Assembly (NCBI GenBank): GCA_036495525.1
Contig: DASXMR010000134.1
Coordinates: forward strand, 1-64,000
Direction of reading: 5' to 3'
Source: DASXMR01 sp036495525
GTDB taxonomy: Bacteria; Actinomycetota; Actinomycetes; Streptosporangiales; Streptosporangiaceae
Length of the DNA: 64,000 bases
Shown piece after piece: positions 46,606-54,462 of this stretch. The notes under the pieces were generated by a model. The model was not told the DNA's origin. It worked only from the letters and a program-made list of their open reading frames with translations, and ran no database searches. A program made the translations under genes and the position numbers. Numbering within the stretch: the stretch's first letter is position 1; each line of letters starts with the position of its first letter.

Positions 46606-48066
46606 ATGGGACTTGTGGATTCTGGCGCATGGCACGGCAAGATCTACTCCGGCGGCTGGATAGCCGGTGCGGGCGGCGAGCATCCGGTGGTCGAGCCGGC
46701 CACCGGCAGTGAGCTGGCCACCATCGGCTACGCCACGCCCGCCGACGTGCGGGCGGCGGCACAGCGGGCGCGCGCCGAGCAGCGGTCCTGGGCTGCCGCG
46801 CCGTTCAGCGAGCGGGCAGCGGTGCTGCGGCGGGCTGGCGACCTCTGGAAGCAGCACGCCGACGAGATCAAGATGTGGCTGTCCAGGGAATCCGGCGCGA
46901 TCGGGCCGATGGCCGACCTGCAGGTGCACGTGTCGGCTGATGAGTGCTACGAGGCAGCCGGACTGGCGTCCATGCCGTACGGCGAGGTGCTGCGCTCGGA
47001 GCAGCCGCGGTTCAGCATGGCCCGCCGGGTGCCGGCCGGGGTCGTCGGCGTCATCGCACCGTTCAACGTGCCCACCATCCTGTCGATCAGGTCGGTGGCG
47101 CCGGCCCTGGCGCTCGGCAACGCGGTCGTGCTCAAGCCCGACCCGCGCACCGCGGTCAGCGGCGGCGTCGTGCTGGCTGAGATCTTCGCCGCGGCCGGCC
47201 TGCCGGACGGGGTGCTGCACGTGCTGCCCGGCCGCGCTGACGTCGGCGAGGCCGTGGTCACCGACCCGGACGTCCGGGTGATCGCCTTCACCGGGTCCAC
47301 CAGGGCTGGCCGTGCGGTAGCGCGGCTGGGCGGTGAGCACCTCAAGCGAGTGCATCTCGAACTCGGCGGCAACTCAGCGCTGATCGTGCTCGACGACGTG
47401 GATGTCGAGCGGGCCACCTCGGTGGGCGCGTTCGGCTCGTTCATCCACCAGGGCCAGATCTGCATGTCGGCCAGCAGGCACCTGGTGCACAGCTCGGTCG
47501 CCAAGGAGTATGCCTCCGCGCTGGCCGCGCGCGCCGAGCACCTGCCGGTCGGCGACCCCTACGCCGGCCAGGTCGCGCTCGGCCCGCTCATCGACGCCGG
47601 GCAGCGCGACAACGTGCACCGGATCGTCACCTCGAGCGTGGACGCCGGTGCCGCGCTGCTCGCGGGCGGCAGCTACGAGGGCCTGTTCTACCGGCCGACG
47701 GTGCTGGCCGACGTGCCGCTGGACGCGCCGGCCTACGCGGAGGAGATCTTCGGCCCGGTGGCACCGGTGGTGCCGTTCGAGTCGCTTGACGAGGCCGTCG
47801 AGCTGGCGTCTGGCACCGAGTACGGGCTGTCGCTCGGCATCCTCACCAGGGACGTGTACAAGGGCCTGCAGCTCGCCGAGCGGATCCCCACCGGGCTGGT
47901 GCACATCAACGACCAGACCGTCAGCGACGAGGCCGTGATCCCGTTCGGCGGCGTCGGCGCCTCCGGCAATGGCGGCCGGCTGGGCGGCCCGGCCGCCAAC
48001 ATGGAGGCGTTCACCGAGACGCAGTGGGTCACCATCCGCGGCGAGCTGCCTGCCTACCCGTTCTAG
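46606..48066 (+). CDS. Aldehyde dehydrogenase (benzaldehyde/vanillin type)
   Basis: 486 aa NAD(P)-dependent enzyme oxidising an aldehyde to an acid. Motifs: VIAPFNVPTILSIRSVAPAL, LKPDPRTAVSGGV, FTGSTRAGRAV, catalytic Glu in HLELGGNSALIV and catalytic Cys in HQGQICMSASRHLV. The MPYGEVL and HINDQTVSDEAVIPFGG patches recall aryl-aldehyde dehydrogenases. ATG 46606 has GAGGAAG; a frame extension to 46492 is rejected. Divergent from the LmbE gene. Confidence 0.92.
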   Translation: MGLVDSGAWHGKIYSGGWIAGAGGEHPVVEPATGSELATIGYATPADVRAAAQRARAEQRSWAAAPFSERAAVLRRAGDLWKQHADEIKMWLSRESGAIGPMADLQVHVSADECYEAAGLASMPYGEVLRSEQPRFSMARRVPAGVVGVIAPFNVPTILSIRSVAPALALGNAVVLKPDPRTAVSGGVVLAEIFAAAGLPDGVLHVLPGRADVGEAVVTDPDVRVIAFTGSTRAGRAVARLGGEHLKRVHLELGGNSALIVLDDVDVERATSVGAFGSFIHQGQICMSASRHLVHSSVAKEYASALAARAEHLPVGDPYAGQVALGPLIDAGQRDNVHRIVTSSVDAGAALLAGGSYEGLFYRPTVLADVPLDAPAYAEEIFGPVAPVVPFESLDEAVELASGTEYGLSLGILTRDVYKGLQLAERIPTGLVHINDQTVSDEAVIPFGGVGASGNGGRLGGPAANMEAFTETQWVTIRGELPAYPF

Positions 48067-48081
48067 CCCGGCGTGAGCTGA

Positions 48082-48113
48082 CCGGCCTGCCGCGCTGCCG
48101 TGCCGCAGGCCGG
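48082..48113. terminator. Hairpin after aldehyde dehydrogenase gene
   Basis: CCGGCCTGC/GCAGGCCGG with a 14-base loop, 15 bases after the stop. Confidence 0.55.
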
Positions 48114-48256
48114 CCACCGCGCGAGCCGCACCGCCGTGCGGGCGACGGCGGGAGCCGTGCCGCCTTGCCCTCGGTGACCGTCGGCCCGTCGCCCCGCCCG
48201 CCGCCCGGCCCGTTCGGCGGACTAGGCTGACACGCCTATCAGGGGGATGATCTGCA

Positions 48257-48262
48257 TATACT
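48257..48262 (+). promoter_or_regulatory. -10 box of MBL-rhodanese gene
   Basis: TATACT, close to the general -10 consensus, 59 bases before the ATG at 48322. Confidence 0.55.
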
Positions 48263-48263
48263 A

Positions 48264-48289
48264 TTTTCCTGACTTGGAAAGTAGGAAAA
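48264..48289. promoter_or_regulatory. Inverted repeat over predicted transcription start
   Basis: TTTTCCT and AGGAAAA separated by 12 bases, immediately downstream of the -10 box. A protein bound here would block transcription, so a repressor operator is plausible, for example for a persulfide-sensing repressor. Confidence 0.5.
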
Positions 48290-48321
48290 CGTAGCCGAGG
48301 CACCGCACCGGGGGTCCGAGC

Positions 48322-49764
48322 ATGATCGACATCGTGGTGATCGAGACGCCGTCCCTTGGGGACCGCAGTTACCTGCTGACCGACGGCGCGTCGGCGCTCG
48401 TGATAGATCCGCAGCGCGACATCGACCGGGTGCTGGACGCGGCCGCCGCCCGCGGCGCGGTGATCACCCATGTCGCCGAGACCCACCTGCACAACGACTA
48501 TCTGTCCGGCGGCCTCGCGCTGGCCAGGCGCACTGGCGCGGCTTATCACGTCAACGCCGAGGACACCGTCGGCTTCAACCGCGTCCCGGCCAGCGACGGC
48601 GACGAGTTCGCGGTCGGCGAGCGGATGCGGGTCAGGGTCGTCGCGACACCCGGACACACCTTCACGCACCTGGCTTACGTGCTGTCCGACGCCGCCACCG
48701 GCGAGGTAGCCGGGGTGTTCACCGGCGGGTCGCTGCTGTACGGCACGACCGGGCGGCCTGACCTGCTCGGTGCCGAGCACGCCCGCGTCCTCGCCGCGGC
48801 GCAGCACGACTCGGCCCGGCGGCTGGCCGGGCTGCTGCCCGACAGCACGCCGGTGTACCCCACGCACGGCTTCGGCAGTCTCTGCGCGGTCGCGCCAGCG
48901 ACGGTCTCGGCATCGACGATCGGCGAGCAGAAGCTCGCCAACCCGGCGTTCCTCGCCGGGCAGCAGGATTTCGTCGACGACCTGATCGCCGGGCTTGACG
49001 AGTACCCCGCCTACTACGCGCACATGGGACCGGCCAACGCGGCCGGGGCGCCGCCAGCCAGCCTGTCCGAGCCGGAGCTGCTCACCGGTAGCGAGATCGC
49101 CCGGCGCGTCGCGGCCGGCGACTGGGTGATCGACCTGCGCGCCAGGCGCCGGTTCGCCGCCGGGCACGTGCCAGGCACGCTCGGCTTCGAGCTGGGCGAC
49201 GGGCTCGCAACTTACCTCGGCTGGCTGATCCCGTGGACCGCTCCGCTGACCCTGCTGGCCGATGAGCCCGGCCAGATCGCCGCCGCGCAGCTGCAGCTGG
49301 CCAGGATCGGCATGGAGCAGGTGACCGGCGCCGCCACCGGCGACCCGCAGGCGTGGGCCGACGGCGGGCGGCTGACCGGCTACCCGGTCGGCGATTTCGC
49401 CGGGCTCGCTACCGTGCTCGGCCGCAGCCCGGTCACCGTGCTCGACGTCCGCCGCCGTGGCGAATGGGCGGCCGGTCACATCGTCGGCGCCACCCATCTG
49501 CCGCTGCATGACCTGCCAGGCTGGCTGACCGGGACGGCTACTCGCCCGGCTGAGCAGCCCGGCTGGCCAGGCCAGCTGGCTGGACTGGCAGCAGGGCCGG
49601 TCTGGGTGCACTGCCAGGCGGGGTACCGGGCCGCTGTCGCGGCGTCGTTCCTGCACGCTGCCGGGTACGGCGTCACCGCCATCGACGACGACTTCGGCCA
49701 CGCGGAGCGTGCTGGCCTGCCGCTAGCCGCCGGCCTCGGCTCCGGTTCCGGCGCCGGACCATGA
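48322..49764 (+). CDS. MBL-fold persulfide dioxygenase-like protein with two rhodanese domains
   Basis: 480 aa. The N-terminal metallo-beta-lactamase domain has VAETHLHNDYLSGG with HxHxD and TPGHTFTHLAY, typical of persulfide dioxygenases of the ETHE1/CstB group; VYPTHGFGSLC supplies a further His. Residues about 255-350 are a rhodanese-like domain without a catalytic Cys, and the C-terminal rhodanese has WVHCQAGYRAA with the active Cys. It should detoxify persulfide or polysulfide sulfur. It stands alone behind its own promoter and dyad. Confidence 0.88.
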   Translation: MIDIVVIETPSLGDRSYLLTDGASALVIDPQRDIDRVLDAAAARGAVITHVAETHLHNDYLSGGLALARRTGAAYHVNAEDTVGFNRVPASDGDEFAVGERMRVRVVATPGHTFTHLAYVLSDAATGEVAGVFTGGSLLYGTTGRPDLLGAEHARVLAAAQHDSARRLAGLLPDSTPVYPTHGFGSLCAVAPATVSASTIGEQKLANPAFLAGQQDFVDDLIAGLDEYPAYYAHMGPANAAGAPPASLSEPELLTGSEIARRVAAGDWVIDLRARRRFAAGHVPGTLGFELGDGLATYLGWLIPWTAPLTLLADEPGQIAAAQLQLARIGMEQVTGAATGDPQAWADGGRLTGYPVGDFAGLATVLGRSPVTVLDVRRRGEWAAGHIVGATHLPLHDLPGWLTGTATRPAEQPGWPGQLAGLAAGPVWVHCQAGYRAAVAASFLHAAGYGVTAIDDDFGHAERAGLPLAAGLGSGSGAGP

Positions 49765-49817
49765 TCCGGTAAGAATTCGGCTGTTATAACGCCGCCGATT
49801 TTCTTACCGGATCATGG
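49759..49817. terminator. Long hairpin with perfect 17-bp arms between convergent genes
   Basis: CCATGATCCGGTAAGAA at 49759-49775 is exactly complementary to 49801-49817, and five more inner pairs form after a small bulge. The stop codon of the MBL gene (49762-49764) lies in the left arm. Most likely a bidirectional terminator. Confidence 0.7.
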
Positions 49818-49848
49818 AGAGCGGCTCGAGGCGCGGGGCTGCGGCCAG

Positions 49849-51276
49849 CTAGTCGAGGGCGGACATCACGTGCTTGACCCTGGTGTAGTCCTCGAACCCG
49901 TACATCGACAGGTCCTTGCCGTAGCCGGACTGCTTGAAGCCGCCGTGCGGCATCTCGGCGACCAGCGGGATGTGCGTGTTGATCCACACGCAGCCGAAGT
50001 CCAGCCGCCGCGCCATCCGCATCGCCCGGCCGTGGTCGGAGGTCCAGACCGACGAAGCCAGCCCGTATTCGGTGCCGTTCGCCCAGGCCACGGCCTCGTC
50101 CTCGTCGCTGAACTGCTGCACGGTGATGACCGGCCCGAAGACCTCGTTCTGGATGATCTCGTCGTCCTGCTGCAGCGCGTCCACGACGCTGGCCTCGAAG
50201 AAGTAGCCGCGGTCGCCGATCCGCCTGCCGCCGGTCACTAGCCGGGCGTGATCGGGCAGCCGCTGGATGAACCCGGAGACCCGGTCAAGCTGGTTCGCGT
50301 TGTTCAGCGGGCCGAAGTCCGCGTCCGGGTTGTCAGGCCCGGCCACCGTCTGGCCCTTAGCCTGCTCGGCCAGCGCCGCGACGAAGTCGCCGTGCACCCC
50401 GGCCCCGGTCAGCACCCTGGTCGCCGCCGTGCAATCCTGCCCGGCGTTGAAGTAGCCGGCGATCGCGATCGCCTCCGCGGCCTTCGCCGGGTCGGCGTCG
50501 TCGAACACCACCACCGGGGCCTTGCCGCCGAGCTCCAGGTGCACCCGCTTCAGCCCGGCGGCAGCCGCCGTGGCCACTTCCTTGCCGGCCCGCACGCTGC
50601 CGGTGATGGAGACCATCTGCGGTACCGGGTGCGACACCAGCGCGCGGCCGGTGTCCCGGTCGCCGCAGATCACGTTGAACACGCCCGGCGGCAGGTGCTC
50701 GCTCATGATCTCGGCCATCAGCAGCGTGCTGGCCGGCGTGGTGTCCGACGGCTTGAGCACCATCGTGTTGCCGGCCGCCAGCGCGGGAGCCCACTTCCAC
50801 ACGGCCATCATCAGCGGGTAGTTCCACGGCGTCACCGCTGCGCAGACGCCGATCGGCTCCCGCCTGATAAACGAGGTGAACCCGGCCATGTACTCGCCGG
50901 CCGAGCGGCCCTCGAGCATCCGGGCGGCACCGGCGAAGAACCGGATCTGGTCCACCATCGGCGGGATTTCCTCTGACAGGGTCAGCGCGATGGGCTTGCC
51001 GGTGTTCTGCGACTCGGTCTTGACCAGCTGCTCGGCGTTGGCCTCGATGGCGTCGGCGATCCTGATCAGCGCCAGGCTGCGCTCGCCAGGCGTGGCGTCC
51101 CGCCAGCCGCCAAACGCCTCGGCCGCGGCGGAGACGGCCGCGTCCACCTCGGAGTCGCGTGAAACCGGCGCGGTCGCGAAAGCCTCGCCGGTGCTCGGGT
51201 CGATCAGCTCCGAGCGCTGGTCATAGGAGATGTCGGTCCAGTGCCCGCCGATGAAGTTGCGAAGATCATCCACCAC
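49849..51276 (-). CDS. Aminoaldehyde dehydrogenase (gamma-aminobutyraldehyde type)
   Basis: 475 aa. NAD-dependent oxidation of an omega-aminoaldehyde, in the PatD/betaine-aldehyde group. Motifs: VTPWNYPLMMAVWKWAPALA, LKPSDTTPAST, ITGSVRAGKEVA, Glu in HLELGGKAPVVV, Cys in FNAGQDCTAATRV, and MPHGGFKQSGYGKDLS. GTG 51276 follows GAGGAG by six bases. It is 28 bp downstream of the saccharopine-dehydrogenase-like gene, in one operon, so the pair may degrade lysine or a polyamine. The exact substrate is inference. Confidence 0.88.
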   Translation of the reverse strand: MVDDLRNFIGGHWTDISYDQRSELIDPSTGEAFATAPVSRDSEVDAAVSAAAEAFGGWRDATPGERSLALIRIADAIEANAEQLVKTESQNTGKPIALTLSEEIPPMVDQIRFFAGAARMLEGRSAGEYMAGFTSFIRREPIGVCAAVTPWNYPLMMAVWKWAPALAAGNTMVLKPSDTTPASTLLMAEIMSEHLPPGVFNVICGDRDTGRALVSHPVPQMVSITGSVRAGKEVATAAAAGLKRVHLELGGKAPVVVFDDADPAKAAEAIAIAGYFNAGQDCTAATRVLTGAGVHGDFVAALAEQAKGQTVAGPDNPDADFGPLNNANQLDRVSGFIQRLPDHARLVTGGRRIGDRGYFFEASVVDALQQDDEIIQNEVFGPVITVQQFSDEDEAVAWANGTEYGLASSVWTSDHGRAMRMARRLDFGCVWINTHIPLVAEMPHGGFKQSGYGKDLSMYGFEDYTRVKHVMSALD

Positions 51277-51304
51277 GTAGCTCCTCGTTCTGAATCGGTA
51301 TTGA

Positions 51305-52516
51305 TCACGTGCCGGACGGAGTTCGTTCCTCGCACGCCCAGGGTGAGCCGTAGTCGGTGAGCAGGTCGAGGAACGGGCGAGCGGGCAGCGCCTCAGGGCC
51401 GATGACGCCGCTGCCGGACCAGGCGCCAGAATCGAGCAGCTCCAGCGCGACCACCGGGTTGACCGCCGTCTGCCACACCACCGCCTGGGAGCCGTACTCG
51501 GCCATCGACCAGGCGTTGTCGACCACGTGGTACAGGTACACCTCACGCGGCGCACCGTCTGGTCCGGTGCCGGTCACCCACGTGCCAGCGCAGGTCGCGC
51601 CCGTCATCTTGTCGCCGAGCGTCGCCGGGTCGGGCAGGCAGGCAGCGACCACGTCGCGCGGCGGCACGCTGACCTCGCCCGCGCGCACCGGCTCGACCGA
51701 GTCAAGCCCGAGCTTGTGCAGGGTTTGCAGCACGCCGATGAACTCGGCGCCGAGACCGTACTTGAAGGTCACCCGGCTGGCCTGCACCCAGCGGGGGATC
51801 AGCAGCACTTCCTCGTGCTCCACGTTCACGCACTCGACCGGGCCGATGCCGGCCGGGAAGGTGAAGGTCTCCGGCTCGCTGAACGGCTCGGTGGTGAACC
51901 ACCCCCGGTCCTTCTCCCAGATCACCGGCGGGTTGAGGCACTCCTCGATCGTGGTCCAGATCGAGAACGTCGGCGCGAAGTCGTAGCCAGCCACTTCGAG
52001 GTTCGCGCCGTCGCGCACGCCGACCTCGGCGATCTCGCTGAACAGCTCATCGGCGGCATGCCGGGCGAAGACGTCGGAAAGCCCCGGTTCTACCCCGATT
52101 CCCACCAGTGCCAGCCTGTCTCGCTGCTGCCATTGCGCCGCGAGAGCGAACTGGTCATCACCCAGCTTGACACCTGTCTCACGGTAGGGCGCATCCTTGT
52201 GGGGATGCGACAGCGACATGGCCATGTCCAGGTAGTGCGCACCAGCCTGCAGCGCGGCCCGGAACAGCGGCATGACGAAGCGCGGATCGGTCGCGTTCAT
52301 CAGCACGTCGCACGAGCGGGCTGTCAGCAGGTCGGCCGTAGCCTGCTCATCCCTGGCGTCCAGCTGCACCGCGGTGAAGCGGTCGGCAGCCCCGGCGGCT
52401 CGCTGCGCCCTGGCCAGGTCGTAGTCGGCGATGATCAGCTCGGCAAACGGCCGGCGGGCGGCGATGCGCGCGAACGCTGTGCCTACTCCGCCGGCCCCGA
52501 CCAGGAGTATGCGCAT
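51305..52516 (-). CDS. Saccharopine dehydrogenase / lysine-dehydrogenase-like oxidoreductase
   Basis: 403 aa. The Rossmann motif ILLVGAGGVGTAFARIAARR opens the protein, with NATDPRFVMPLFRAALQAGA and YLDMAM following as in saccharopine dehydrogenase C-terminal-type and L-lysine epsilon-dehydrogenase proteins. The rest (GIGVEPGLSDVFARHAADEL) also fits this superfamily. A TAGGAT box lies six bases before the ATG, suggesting a leaderless mRNA. With the aminoaldehyde dehydrogenase it could turn lysine or ornithine-like amines into a semialdehyde and then an acid. Confidence 0.85.
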   Translation of the reverse strand: MRILLVGAGGVGTAFARIAARRPFAELIIADYDLARAQRAAGAADRFTAVQLDARDEQATADLLTARSCDVLMNATDPRFVMPLFRAALQAGAHYLDMAMSLSHPHKDAPYRETGVKLGDDQFALAAQWQQRDRLALVGIGVEPGLSDVFARHAADELFSEIAEVGVRDGANLEVAGYDFAPTFSIWTTIEECLNPPVIWEKDRGWFTTEPFSEPETFTFPAGIGPVECVNVEHEEVLLIPRWVQASRVTFKYGLGAEFIGVLQTLHKLGLDSVEPVRAGEVSVPPRDVVAACLPDPATLGDKMTGATCAGTWVTGTGPDGAPREVYLYHVVDNAWSMAEYGSQAVVWQTAVNPVVALELLDSGAWSGSGVIGPEALPARPFLDLLTDYGSPWACEERTPSGT

Positions 52517-52522
52517 ATCGCG

Positions 52523-52528
52523 ATCCTA
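52523..52528 (-). promoter_or_regulatory. Candidate leaderless -10 box of saccharopine-dehydrogenase-like gene
   Basis: TAGGAT, six bases before the ATG at 52516. Confidence 0.5.
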
Positions 52529-52589
52529 GACCTGGTGGGTATAACCGCTGCTGGGACCAGCAGCGTTCCCGGCTTGTTACAACTGAAAT

Positions 52590-52600
52590 CGTTGCCAACG
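52590..52600. promoter_or_regulatory. Palindrome CGTTGCCAACG in divergent region
   Basis: An 11-bp dyad centred between the saccharopine-dehydrogenase-like gene and the APC permease gene, and so able to control both. The form resembles LacI/GntR-family half-sites. No regulator gene adjoins. Confidence 0.4.
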
Positions 52601-52737
52601 GTAGCAATGCATGCTAGAACCGTGGCACGCTCGCCGGGCTGGCCCTAGCCAGATGGCCCCGCCCGGCACCGGCGCCGAGCGCCGCGAGTGCCACAGCGGC
52701 CAGGTCAAGGGCCGCCTCCGGAGGGGATGACACCGCT

Positions 52738-54303
52738 ATGGCCACTACTTCAGAGTCGCTTGGACCGACCGAGGAGCAAGTCAACAAGGGACTAAAGACA
52801 GGCACGCTTGGGCTGATCTCCAGCACGGTCATCGCGACCGCCTCGGTGGCGCCCGCCTACAGCCTGGCGGCGACCCTTGGCTTTATCGTCCTGGCCGTCG
52901 GGCTCAAGTCGCCGCTGGTGGCCATCGCGGCCTTCGTGCCGATGATCCTTACCTCCATCGGCTACAGCGAGCTGAACAAGGCGGATCCGGACTGCGGCAC
53001 GACGTTCACGTGGGGAACCCGCGCCTTCGGGCCGAAGACCGGCTGGGCGGGCGGCTGGGCGATCGTCGTCGCCGACGTGCTGGTCATGGCCAGCCTGGCC
53101 CAGGTCGCCGGGCAGTATATCTTCCTGCTGTTCAACGCCAACGGCATCGGCAGGAACCCGGCGAGCGGCTGGGTACTGCTCACCGGCGTCGCCTGGATCG
53201 TGTTCATGACCTACATCTGCTACCGCGGCATCGAGGTCTCGGCGAACTTCCAGAAAGCCCTGCTCAGTATCGAGATCACGATGCTGCTGGTGCTCTCCGT
53301 CGTCGCCCTGGTACGGGTCGGCACGGGCAACCATCCGAGCGTGTCCGTGCACCCGAGCTGGTCGTGGCTTAGTCCGTCCGGACTGTCGTTCAGCGCCTTT
53401 GCCGCCGGGCTGATCCTGATGGTGTTCATCTACTGGGGCTGGGACACCGCGCTGTCGATCAACGAGGAGACCAAGGACCCAAGCAAGACGCCCGGCCGCG
53501 CCGCTGTCCTGTCTACCCTCGTCCTGGTGGTCACGTACGCCATCGCGATCTTCGGCGCGCAGTCCTTCTCCGGCATCGGCACGACGGGGATCGGCCTGGC
53601 TAACCCGAAGAACTCCAGCGACGTGCTGTCGGTGCTCGGCCACGCGGTCTTCGGGGCCGGCGCGGTGGGCAACGTCTTCTACCGGCTGCTGCTGATCATG
53701 GTGCTGTCGTCGGCGGCCGCCTCGACCCAGACCACGATCCTGCCCACGGCCAGGACCACGCTGTCGATGGCGACCTACAAGGCACTGCCGAAGGCGTTCG
53801 CCCGGATGCACCCCAGGTACCTCACGCCCACCGTGTCGACGCTGGTCATGGGCGGGGTCTCGATCGTGCTGTACGCCGCCTTCAACTACGCCTCCGGCGG
53901 CAACGTCATCGCCGATGCGGTGACCAGCTGCGGCGTCTTCATCGCCACCTACTACGGGCTGACCGGCTTCGCCTGCGCCTGGTACTACCGCAGGAACCTG
54001 ACGTCGAGCGCCAGGAACCTGTGGATGCAGGGGATCCTGCCGGTGCTCGGCGGGGCCATCCTGTGGTTCCTCGGCGGCTGGAGCCTCTACCTGGACTGGA
54101 ACCTGACCAGCCCGTTCGAGGCCTCCTACACCAGCTGGACGGTGCCCGGGCTGCACTGGCAGATCGGCGGCGTGTTCGTGATCGTCTTCTTCTCCTGGGT
54201 GGCTGGCCTCATTGCCTTCATCTACATGCGCTTCGCGCACCCGGCGTTCTTCCGCAAGGAGACGCTGACCAGGGCCACGCCGACGCTGGTGCCCGACGAG
54301 TGA
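52738..54303 (+). CDS. APC-family amino acid/amine permease
   Basis: 521 aa with about 12 hydrophobic helices. The first has TGTLGLISSTVIATASVAPAY, the APC substrate-binding motif; the sixth region has FIYWGWDTALSINEETKDPSKTPG. GGAGGGG precedes the ATG. Divergent from the dehydrogenase pair and sharing its palindrome, it probably imports the amino acid or amine they degrade. The substrate is not determined by sequence. Confidence 0.92.
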   Translation: MATTSESLGPTEEQVNKGLKTGTLGLISSTVIATASVAPAYSLAATLGFIVLAVGLKSPLVAIAAFVPMILTSIGYSELNKADPDCGTTFTWGTRAFGPKTGWAGGWAIVVADVLVMASLAQVAGQYIFLLFNANGIGRNPASGWVLLTGVAWIVFMTYICYRGIEVSANFQKALLSIEITMLLVLSVVALVRVGTGNHPSVSVHPSWSWLSPSGLSFSAFAAGLILMVFIYWGWDTALSINEETKDPSKTPGRAAVLSTLVLVVTYAIAIFGAQSFSGIGTTGIGLANPKNSSDVLSVLGHAVFGAGAVGNVFYRLLLIMVLSSAAASTQTTILPTARTTLSMATYKALPKAFARMHPRYLTPTVSTLVMGGVSIVLYAAFNYASGGNVIADAVTSCGVFIATYYGLTGFACAWYYRRNLTSSARNLWMQGILPVLGGAILWFLGGWSLYLDWNLTSPFEASYTSWTVPGLHWQIGGVFVIVFFSWVAGLIAFIYMRFAHPAFFRKETLTRATPTLVPDE

Positions 54304-54310
54304 CTGACCG

Positions 54311-54351
54311 GCCGGCCCGGCCAGGATTGCCGTTGCGCGAGCCGGGCCGGC
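54311..54351. terminator. Perfect 11-bp hairpin after permease gene
   Basis: GCCGGCCCGGC and GCCGGGCCGGC with a 19-base loop, starting 8 bases after the stop. Confidence 0.6.
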
Positions 54352-54449
54352 GCCGCTGGGCCCGGCGGTCCGGCGCCTGCCGCATCAGGGCGGGCGCATC
54401 GGCGCGTGCTGGCTGCGCGGGGCAGGCCGCGCCTGTCGGCCGCAGCCCC

Positions 54450-54455
54450 TACGCT
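54450..54455 (+). promoter_or_regulatory. Candidate leaderless -10 box of pcrA
   Basis: TACGCT, seven bases before GTG 54463. Confidence 0.5.
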
Positions 54456-54462
54456 GGGAGCC

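Noticed and set aside
46207..47355. Long N-terminal extension of the LmbE deacetylase
   Set aside because: The extension has no protein character and overlaps the divergent aldehyde dehydrogenase gene; the family begins near SRVLVIVAHPDD.
47374..49701. Open frame of 775 codons on the minus strand
   Set aside because: Antisense across the aldehyde dehydrogenase and MBL-rhodanese genes, both well supported.
48322..49764. Glyoxalase II
   Set aside because: The THLHNDYLSGG motif and rhodanese domains point to the persulfide dioxygenase group.
49759..49817. Insertion-sequence terminal repeats
   Set aside because: Only a 25-base spacer lies between the arms and there is no transposase; a terminator explains it better.
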